NCBI GenBank assembly: GCA_002368795.1
Contig: DFFG01000025.1
Span: forward strand, 1-38,330
Source of the DNA: Eubacterium sp. UBA3782
GTDB taxonomy: Bacteria; Bacillota; Clostridia; Lachnospirales; Lachnospiraceae
Length of the DNA: 38,330 nt
Direction: 5' to 3'
Under the pieces are notes generated by a model. That model made no database searches. It saw nothing but the letters and a program-made list of their open reading frames with translations, and had not been told where the DNA came from. Of the stretch, positions 32,668-38,330 are shown in pieces. Position 1 is the first letter of the stretch, and every line of letters begins with the position of its first letter. A program made the translations under genes and the position numbers.

Positions 32668-33444
32668 TCAGCACGGTTCCTGCTCAGGCTTCTGGGCTGC
32701 AAGGATCCATGTCGCGCTGCTCTCCTGCCCGGCAAGAGCAGAAAGCTCTTCCTCTGTCAGGCTGCCGGCGGCATGATCCAGGGCTCCTCCGCAGCTGATG
32801 ATGGAAAAACCACAGGCCCGGACGGCGCGGCAGATCCATTCCGGCTCGTAATATTTCTCCCGGATATCCTCCTCAAACAGCAGCTCCCCGTCGGAAAGCG
32901 TCCGGATATGGAGATGCACCAGCTCCTCCTCGCCGGTGATCTGAAGCTGCAGCCGGATGTGCTCCGAGTAGTCCACCTCAAAGGGCTCTCCCGGGATGGT
33001 CTCCTTGCGGTTCAGAAAATCGAACACAAAATATCCGCCAGGCTCCAGGCTGTCGTAGACATTCCGGAAGATCTGCAGCAGATCTTCTTCTGCGAGGATA
33101 TGGTTGACCGCATCCCCTGTGCAGGTCACCAGATCAAACCGTCCCTCCGGATGGTAGGTGACCATATCCGCCACATCAAAGGGGATGCCGGGATAGTTTT
33201 TCCTTGCCTCGGCTATCATATCTGCGGAAAGATCCATACCCTGCACATCAAAGCCGTTCTCCTGCAGGATCCCGCAGAGCACACCCGTGCCGCAGGCCAG
33301 ATCAAGACACCGGCGGATCTGTCGGCCGCTGCCGGCCGGCCGTTTCTCCTCATCCATCCAGGCCAGGAGCAGCTCGCCAAAATACATCGGAAAATAATTC
33401 CACCCGAAGGCGTCATACACTTTACAGAAACTGCTGCTGTACAT
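32668..33444 (-). CDS. Class I SAM-dependent methyltransferase
   Basis: A 258-residue soluble enzyme with the Rossmann-type methyltransferase fold. Motif I is LDLACGTGVLCGIL near residue 47, followed by GMDLSADMIAEARKNYPGIP, the acidic post-I loop and FDLVTCTGDAVNHI. An EPGGYFVFDFLN segment near residue 130 is typical of small-molecule methyltransferases of the UbiE/Methyltransf_25 kind. The substrate is unknown. The start has an AAAGAGG site. A GTGCTA/TAGCAC inverted repeat lies at 33471-33493 and overlaps a TATAGT -10-like hexamer. It is the first of a possible run with the GT4 and GH13 genes. Confidence 0.9.
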   Translation of the reverse strand: MYSSSFCKVYDAFGWNYFPMYFGELLLAWMDEEKRPAGSGRQIRRCLDLACGTGVLCGILQENGFDVQGMDLSADMIAEARKNYPGIPFDVADMVTYHPEGRFDLVTCTGDAVNHILAEEDLLQIFRNVYDSLEPGGYFVFDFLNRKETIPGEPFEVDYSEHIRLQLQITGEEELVHLHIRTLSDGELLFEEDIREKYYEPEWICRAVRACGFSIISCGGALDHAAGSLTEEELSALAGQESSATWILAAQKPEQEPC

Positions 33445-33497
33445 TCAGATACCTCTTTATCTCTTGCGCGGTGCTACATTCTTACTATAGCACAACA

Positions 33498-33531
33498 GGC
33501 TGCCCGCAGGAGCATTTTCCTGCGGGCAGCC
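33498..33531. terminator. Hairpin after the GPH symporter gene
   Basis: GGCTGCCCGCAGGA and its perfect complement pair over 14 bp around GCATTT. No clear U-run follows on minus, so it may be a weak terminator or an mRNA-protecting hairpin. Confidence 0.6.
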
Positions 33532-33572
33532 CGTATGTATCTGATCAGTTCCTTAGCGGACTGGTCTGGTTT

Positions 33573-35270
33573 TTATCCGAGAAGCTTGCCGATGAAGCTG
33601 TTTTTCCTCTTCTCCAGAGCTTCCTGATATTTGCGCTCTTCCTCCTCGAAGTTGAGGCCCTGCTTTGCGCATTTCTCCTTCAGCTCGGCGATCCGGGCCT
33701 CCTCAGCCTCTCTGTCTGCGGCCTCCTGCTCAAGGCGGGCACGCTCTTCTGGATCGATCCACTCGCCGCCGGAAGCCAGAACAGCTGCCTTCTGGTTCTC
33801 AAGGATCTGCTTCTTGTCCTCGTCGATGTACTTCTCAACATCCATCTTCCACAGCAGGATGATAGACAGTGCGAATGCGATCATATCCATGCAGAGGTAG
33901 ACAATGACCATAGCAGTCTCCGTCGTGCCGTTCTGTCTGGTCAGGCTTGCATCGTAGCCCATGGAGCCAAGGAAGATGTTGACGATACCCATGGAAAGAA
34001 CGGCAAGGCCGACCATGGTCGCGCCGTAGATCGACATGGTGAATCCGTCACTTCTAAAGCCGTGCTTTGCCTCCAGATGATCAAGGACATCAGAGAGCAT
34101 AGCGACCATGACATACTGTGCCGGGATGATACCAACAGCCTTCAGGACAACGCCCAGAGTAACTGTTGTGAAGTTGTGAACATTGATAAAGGAAACCAGT
34201 CCGCCTGCCAGAGAAATGATCAGGCCAAGGACGATGGCTCTCTTCTTGCCCAGTTTGCTGGCCAGCGGCCATGCGATGACCATACCGACAGCAGAGGGAA
34301 GGCCGCCCACCAGACCGAGGGTGGACATCAGAGCACCTGAGGTGACCTCCGGGGTGGAAGAACTGATAACGTTGTCAAACATCCAGCGGACATAGAAGCT
34401 CATGGATGTATTCTTGACCAGCTGGCCCATCTGGAAGAAGATGATGAACAGGATAACCATCCACCAGTATTTCTCCTTCGTGCAGACCTCGATGTGCTTC
34501 TTCATCGGAAGCTTTTCTTCCTTGATGTTCAGGGCGACCGCTTCCTCTGTGATACGCTCTCTGGTGAACAGGAACTCAAGAAGAATGCCAATGGCACATA
34601 CGACGGCCAGAATGATGGAGATGATTCTCCAGTTGTTGTAGCTGGCGACCTTGTCGATGGAGCCGTCCGGGCCTGTGACAAACATCAGTGCCTGCAGAAG
34701 GATCGGGACCAGGATACTGGCGCCGACACCTGCGGCTGCGACCATGGATGCGTTGGAAAGGGTAGCCAGAAGGCCACGGGAGTTTCCGTTTCTGGTGGAC
34801 AGAGCGACCATGGAGCTGTGGGCGGTGTAGTAGCACGGATAGGCGACCGCATAGAACAGGTTGAAGGAGATGGCGATCCATGCCATCTGCACGATGCCGC
34901 TGCCGTTAAACGGTGTGGAGAACAGCAGGATGATGGCGATGGCCATCAGCGGGATGGACAGCATCAGGTAAGGTCTGGCCTTTCCTGCCGTCGTTCTGGT
35001 ATTGTCGATCCACTGACCAACCAGAAGGTTTCCGGCGATAACGAAGATCGTCGATACGACCGGGAGCAGCATGGAGAACCAGTAGTACTTTGTGGTCCAG
35101 CCGATGACGTCGGCATAGTACCGGGTAAGGTAAGCACTGAAGATGGAGTTGGCGATCATCGCGCACAGAGGAGCGACGAAATAACCGATCAGCATCTCCT
35201 GGATCTTAACCTGATTGGATTTGATCCGGCTCTGAAAAATAGGTTTTTCAACGAATTCCTTGAGTGACAT
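33573..35270 (-). CDS. GPH-family sugar:cation symporter (MFS)
   Basis: A 565-residue membrane protein of the glycoside-pentoside-hexuronide:cation symporter group, with 12 predicted segments between about residues 25 and 475. Family marks include YLTRYYADVIGWTTKYYWF, VGQWIDNTRTTAGKARPYLM near 75 and the central cytoplasmic loop containing ITEEAVALNIKEEKLPMKKH. An extra C-terminal cytoplasmic tail of about 80 residues is strongly charged and helical (EERARLEQEAADREAEEARI), probably a coiled coil. It is longer than in standard members and may be regulatory. The start at 35270 follows AGGGAGG; an upstream in-frame start five codons earlier lacks a site. It is divergent from a GH1 beta-glucosidase, suggesting beta-glucoside uptake. 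Confidence 0.92.
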   Translation of the reverse strand: MSLKEFVEKPIFQSRIKSNQVKIQEMLIGYFVAPLCAMIANSIFSAYLTRYYADVIGWTTKYYWFSMLLPVVSTIFVIAGNLLVGQWIDNTRTTAGKARPYLMLSIPLMAIAIILLFSTPFNGSGIVQMAWIAISFNLFYAVAYPCYYTAHSSMVALSTRNGNSRGLLATLSNASMVAAAGVGASILVPILLQALMFVTGPDGSIDKVASYNNWRIISIILAVVCAIGILLEFLFTRERITEEAVALNIKEEKLPMKKHIEVCTKEKYWWMVILFIIFFQMGQLVKNTSMSFYVRWMFDNVISSSTPEVTSGALMSTLGLVGGLPSAVGMVIAWPLASKLGKKRAIVLGLIISLAGGLVSFINVHNFTTVTLGVVLKAVGIIPAQYVMVAMLSDVLDHLEAKHGFRSDGFTMSIYGATMVGLAVLSMGIVNIFLGSMGYDASLTRQNGTTETAMVIVYLCMDMIAFALSIILLWKMDVEKYIDEDKKQILENQKAAVLASGGEWIDPEERARLEQEAADREAEEARIAELKEKCAKQGLNFEEEERKYQEALEKRKNSFIGKLLG

Positions 35271-35591
35271 TTTTACCTCCCTCACTTATCTTTTCTGGCA
35301 TTTCCTGACATGCGCAAAGAAGCGGTATTACATGAATTTTTCACATAAATCGCTTCGATATACATGGGGAAATTAGATAACATGCATTAATTTTAAAAGA
35401 AATCCGGCCAACATTCAATATCTCGGGTGTCAATTTTACGGAACAGAATATACAGTTCACGTTATTTTTTCCGTTTTTCCCGTTTTAGCGATAAGCGGTC
35501 TGGAAAGCTTTGCCCGCGGCTGTGTCCTCTGCTATAATTAGGTCGCACATAAAAAACCAAAGCCGGCTCTGCCGGCGGAGAGGAAACTGCA
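35271..35591. other. Divergent regulatory region between the GPH symporter and GH1 genes
   Basis: This AT-rich 321-bp region contains an inverted pair GAAGCG/CGCTTC (about 35318-35355) with 26 bp between, possible operator half-sites for the symporter promoter. It also contains the GH1 promoter and a GCCGGC/GCCGGC hairpin (35563-35577) in the GH1 leader. No gene was seen. Confidence 0.45.
35510..35538 (+). promoter_or_regulatory. Promoter for the GH1 beta-glucosidase gene
   Basis: TTGCCC (35510-35515) and a perfect extended -10, TGCTATAAT (35530-35538), are separated by 17 bp. The leader is about 46 nt. Confidence 0.75.
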
Positions 35592-36917
35592 GTGAGCTTT
35601 TCAAAAGATTTTCTCTGGGGCGCAGCCAGCGCCGCCGCCCAGATCGAGGGTGCCAGCCTGGAGGACGGAAAAACAGCCGGCATCTGGGATGCCCTGTATG
35701 AGGGTCACACACTGAACAATGAAAACTGCAGCATCGCCTGCGACCACTACCACCGCTACAAGGAGGATGTCGCCCTGCTGAAGGAGCTGGGTGTGCAGAC
35801 CTACCGCTTCTCCATCAGCTGGCCGAGGATCGTCCCGGAGAGAGGCCGAATAAACGAGAAGGGACTCGCCTTCTACAGCGATCTGGTGGATGAGCTGAAA
35901 GCATCTGGCATAGAGCCCATGGTCACTCTGTACCACTGGAATCTGCCCATGTGGGCCCATGAAGCGGGCGGCTGGGGAAATCCGGAGATCCTGGAAGATT
36001 TCCGTTTTTATACCGAAGCCGTGACCGACGCACTCTCCGACCGGGTCAAATACTGGATGACCTTCAACGAGCCTGCCTGCTTTATCGGTCTTGGGTATAT
36101 CGTGGGCACACATGCCCCCTTTGAGAAAGTTGATTTTTCTGATATAGAAGCCGTCGGCATACGTGCCGGCAGCCTGACCCGCAATGTCCTTCTCTGCCAC
36201 GGCGAAGCCGTGCAGATCCTGCGAAAGAGGGCAAAGCTCCCGCCGGTGATCGGCATGGCCATCAACGGCGATCTGCAGGAGCCTGCATCCGATACTCCGG
36301 AAGATATCGAAGCGGCAAGGGCAGCAACCTTCTCCGGCCTCAGCTTTTTCAATACCAACTGGTGGTGCGACCCGGCGATCCTTGGCACCGCGCCCGACGC
36401 CCTGAAGCCCTTCCTCTCCGCTGAGGACCTGGAAAAGATCTGCCAGCCGCTGGATTTCTTTGGCTTCAACTGCTACCAGAATTCCAATTATGCGGGCAGC
36501 GGCGGCGGACAGGTCCCGCCCACCGGATATGCACACACAGATATGGGATGGCCCATCACCCCCAACGTGCTCTACTGGGCAGCGAAGTTTTTCTGGGAAC
36601 GATACCATCTGCCCTTCCTGATCACGGAAAACGGCATGGCAAACCTGGATTTCGTCATGCTGGACGGAAAGGTCCACGACCCGCAGCGCATCGATTTCAT
36701 GCACCGCTACATCGCCGGCCTCCAGAAGGCCGCAGACGAGGGCGTGCCGGTCATGGGCTACACCGCCTGGTCGGTCATGGACAACTATGAGTGGGCAGAA
36801 GGCTACGTGCGCCGTTTCGGCCTGATCTATGTGGACTACAAGACCCAGGAACGGATCCCGAAGGATTCCTTCTGGTGGTACAAGGACGTGATCCGCAAAA
36901 ACGGTGTTGACATGTGA
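35592..36917 (+). CDS. GH1 beta-glucosidase
   Basis: A 441-residue cytoplasmic retaining beta-glucosidase, not of the phospho-glucosidase type by context (a symporter, not a PTS, adjoins). It opens with the GH1 signature FSKDFLWGAASAAAQIEGA. The acid/base E160 is in TFNEPACF and the nucleophile E346 in LITENGMA. The C-terminal WSVMDNYEWAEGYVRRFGL contains the aglycone/sugar-binding tryptophans. The length is standard. The start is GTG at 35592 after GGAGAGG. It is monocistronic under an extended -10 promoter and is divergent from the GPH symporter, which probably supplies its substrate. Confidence 0.95.
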   Translation: MSFSKDFLWGAASAAAQIEGASLEDGKTAGIWDALYEGHTLNNENCSIACDHYHRYKEDVALLKELGVQTYRFSISWPRIVPERGRINEKGLAFYSDLVDELKASGIEPMVTLYHWNLPMWAHEAGGWGNPEILEDFRFYTEAVTDALSDRVKYWMTFNEPACFIGLGYIVGTHAPFEKVDFSDIEAVGIRAGSLTRNVLLCHGEAVQILRKRAKLPPVIGMAINGDLQEPASDTPEDIEAARAATFSGLSFFNTNWWCDPAILGTAPDALKPFLSAEDLEKICQPLDFFGFNCYQNSNYAGSGGGQVPPTGYAHTDMGWPITPNVLYWAAKFFWERYHLPFLITENGMANLDFVMLDGKVHDPQRIDFMHRYIAGLQKAADEGVPVMGYTAWSVMDNYEWAEGYVRRFGLIYVDYKTQERIPKDSFWWYKDVIRKNGVDM

Positions 36918-37090
36918 CTGCCCTGGTAAGCAGCGATCTGCCGTATTCCGCGGCGGGCCGATTCCCTGCAGAGTCTCCTGTCTTCCCGCATCACGCCAGA
37001 CCTGTCTTTTGATGCACATATCCGCACAAAAATGCGTAGAAATCGCTTGAAATATAAGGATTTGGGCTGTTCTTTTTCCCGATTATCCTG

Positions 37091-37096
37091 TATAAT
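37091..37096 (+). promoter_or_regulatory. -10 element upstream of the flavoprotein gene
   Basis: A perfect TATAAT is preceded by TG, with only a weak -35 (TGTTCT, 37068-37073). The start should be near 37103. Confidence 0.55.
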
Positions 37097-37160
37097 GATT
37101 AGCGCTGTGCAAAAACAGAAAAAGACGGTCGTCTATATTTGGCTGATCAACACTAGCATT

Positions 37161-37304
37161 ACGGCTCCCGGCAAGGCCCGAGCAGGAACGCCTGCCGCCA
37201 AAGAGCCATCACCAAATAAGCATATAAGCAAAAGCAATACAGCTTATGCTGCCGCCCAGATGTGCCCGCCGGATTTGCGACAAACCTGCAAATCCGACGG
37301 GCAC
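37161..37304 (+). promoter_or_regulatory. Structured 5' leader of the flavoprotein gene
   Basis: Three stems can be drawn. GGCTC/GAGCC (about 37161-37207) encloses GGCAAGGC and GCCTGCC. AGCATATAAGC pairs with GCTTATGCT (about 37219-37250, one bulge). A 16-bp hairpin with one mismatch has arms GTGCCCGCCGGATTTGC (37262-37278) and GCAAATCCGACGGGCAC (37288-37304). The last has no U-run, so it is not a simple terminator. I do not recognise a riboswitch class. The fold is drawn by hand. Confidence 0.4.
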
Positions 37305-37395
37305 TCTGTGCGCGAATCGGCCTGCTGAATAATATCAAACAAAAAAATGTATGCGCGCATGAGCAGCCGTCTGCCGGCGCGCGGGAGGGACATCT

Positions 37396-38330
37396 ATGTA
37401 TGACGTAATCATTATCGGTGCCGGACCTGGCGGAATCTTTTCCGCCTATGAGCTGATGCAAAAGAGTCCGGACAAAAAGGTCCTTGTCTTTGAGGCCGGC
37501 TATCCGCTGGAAAAGCGTAAATGCCCCATCGACGGAGACAAGGTCAAGACCTGCATCCAGTGCGAGACCTGCGCGATCATGAAGGGCTTCGGCGGCGCCG
37601 GCGCCTTCTCCGACGGCAAGTACAACATCACCAACGACTTCGGCGGTACGCTCCATGAGTACATCGGAAAGCGCAAAGCCCTGGAGCTGATGACCTATGT
37701 GGACGATATCAACACCTCTCACGGCGGCGGTGCTACAAAGATGTATTCGACAGCCGGCAGCGAGTTCAAAAAGCTCTGCATGCAGAACAAGCTGACGCTT
37801 CTGGAGGCATCCGTCCGTCATCTGGGAACAGATATCAACTACATCGTTCTGAAGAACATGTACAACGAGATGAAGGACCATGTGGAATTCCGCTTCCACA
37901 AACCCGTCGACCGGATCGAGATCCTGGAGGACGGCACCTACCGGGTATTCACAAAGAAGGGCTATGAGGACTGCAAAAACTGCATTATCTCCGTCGGCCG
38001 GAGCGGAAGCAAATGGATGGAAAATGCCTGCCGCCAGCTGAACATCCCCACCAGCTCCAACCGTGTGGACATCGGCGTCCGGGTAGAGCTTCCCGCGGTG
38101 ATCTTCTCCCACCTGACCGACAAGCTGTACGAGAGCAAGATCGTCTACCGCACAGAAAAATTTGAGGACAACGTCCGCACCTTCTGCATGAACCCCAATG
38201 GCATCGTGGTCAACGAAAACACCAACGGCATCATCACCGTCAATGGCCACAGCTTTGAGGATCCCGCCAAAAAGACAGAGAATACCAACTTCGCCCTTCT
38301 GGTGGCCAAGCACTTCTCCGAGCCCTTCAA
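37396..38330 (+). CDS. FAD-dependent oxidoreductase, N-terminal part (cut by the right edge)
   Basis: The 311 visible residues begin with a classic Rossmann FAD motif, VIIIGAGPGGIFSAYELM, and the acidic end of beta-2 (VFEAGYPLEK). A cysteine-bearing insert follows (CPIDGDKVKTCIQCETCAIM, about residues 48-67), then GFGGAGAFSDGKYNIT. Later come an NCIISVGRSGSKWME block and a DIGVRVELP segment. This pattern fits the large NAD(P)/FAD-dependent oxidoreductase family found widely in Clostridia, whose substrates are unknown. The clustered cysteines could bind an iron-sulfur cluster or act as redox thiols, which is inference. The ATG at 37396 follows GGGAGGG. The remaining part and any operon partners lie beyond the window. 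Confidence 0.88.
   Translation, partial: MYDVIIIGAGPGGIFSAYELMQKSPDKKVLVFEAGYPLEKRKCPIDGDKVKTCIQCETCAIMKGFGGAGAFSDGKYNITNDFGGTLHEYIGKRKALELMTYVDDINTSHGGGATKMYSTAGSEFKKLCMQNKLTLLEASVRHLGTDINYIVLKNMYNEMKDHVEFRFHKPVDRIEILEDGTYRVFTKKGYEDCKNCIISVGRSGSKWMENACRQLNIPTSSNRVDIGVRVELPAVIFSHLTDKLYESKIVYRTEKFEDNVRTFCMNPNGIVVNENTNGIITVNGHSFEDPAKKTENTNFALLVAKHFSEPF

Larger units (their letters stand above)
36918..37395. other. Intergenic region holding the long structured leader of the flavoprotein gene
   Basis: This 478-bp stretch falls in two. 36918-37080 shows no clear terminator for the GH1 gene. 37091-37395 holds a TATAAT and then a leader of about 293 nt with several stems. A 98-codon plus frame (37032-37328) begins upstream of the promoter and has no ribosome binding site, so I do not call it. 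Confidence 0.5.

Overview
The window looks like a chromosomal segment from a moderately GC-rich anaerobic Firmicute of the class Clostridia, most plausibly a gut or rumen Lachnospiraceae-type organism. The basis is gene content and style: a GlgC/GlgD glycogen pair, a sugar ABC transporter with no ATPase of its own, GH1, GH3 and GH13 glycosidases, AGGAGG-type ribosome binding sites, and compact U-tailed terminators. This is inference from families; no rRNA or other marker gene is present. No prophage, intact insertion sequence or CRISPR array is visible.

Layout. 1-535 is the start of carB on the minus strand, cut by the window edge. 904-1962 holds two small plus-strand genes (DUF1292 and YegP/DUF1508 types). 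2150-4406 is glgC-glgD (minus), closed by tandem terminators and preceded by a DUF3783 gene. 5032-5426 is a structured non-coding RNA candidate (minus). 5547-8089 is a pair of overlapping CNNM/CBS 'hemolysin' paralogues. 8341-10134 is an M24 aminopeptidase. 10375-17190 is a sugar island: GH3 glycosidase, a divergent AraC regulator, and a binding protein plus two permeases. 17846-21365 is a minus run of ridA, a SIMPL lipoprotein, a CobW GTPase and a SpoU/TrmH methyltransferase. About 21713-21997 is a second copy of the structured RNA, just upstream of a large membrane protein of unknown function. 24023-27052 holds a free-methionine-sulfoxide reductase and a zinc-ribbon/VWA/lectin-like membrane protein. 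27240-27311 is tRNA-Glu(CTC), followed by an AI-2E-type transporter. 29249-35270 is a minus run of GH13 glucosidase, GT4 glycosyltransferase, methyltransferase and GPH sugar symporter. A divergent GH1 glucosidase follows, then the start of a flavoprotein with a long structured leader, cut by the right edge.

How it fits together. Much of the window is carbohydrate handling: uptake (ABC transporter, GPH symporter), glycoside cleavage (GH1, GH3, GH13), and storage (ADP-glucose for glycogen).

The most unusual content is between the genes. One RNA family occurs twice (5032-5280 minus, about 21713-21997 plus). It shares roughly 55 of 66 core positions by eye, with one compensatory pair change, and each copy has its own promoter-like and terminator-like signals. 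A second family of long palindromic elements with a conserved internal core sits in two convergent gene junctions (10165-10354 and 28957-29155). A third palindromic island lies at 24852-25028. Several minus-strand leaders carry short tandem repeats, two of them with a 13-nt unit. I could not run covariance, Rfam or genome-wide repeat searches, so the novelty of all these is untested.
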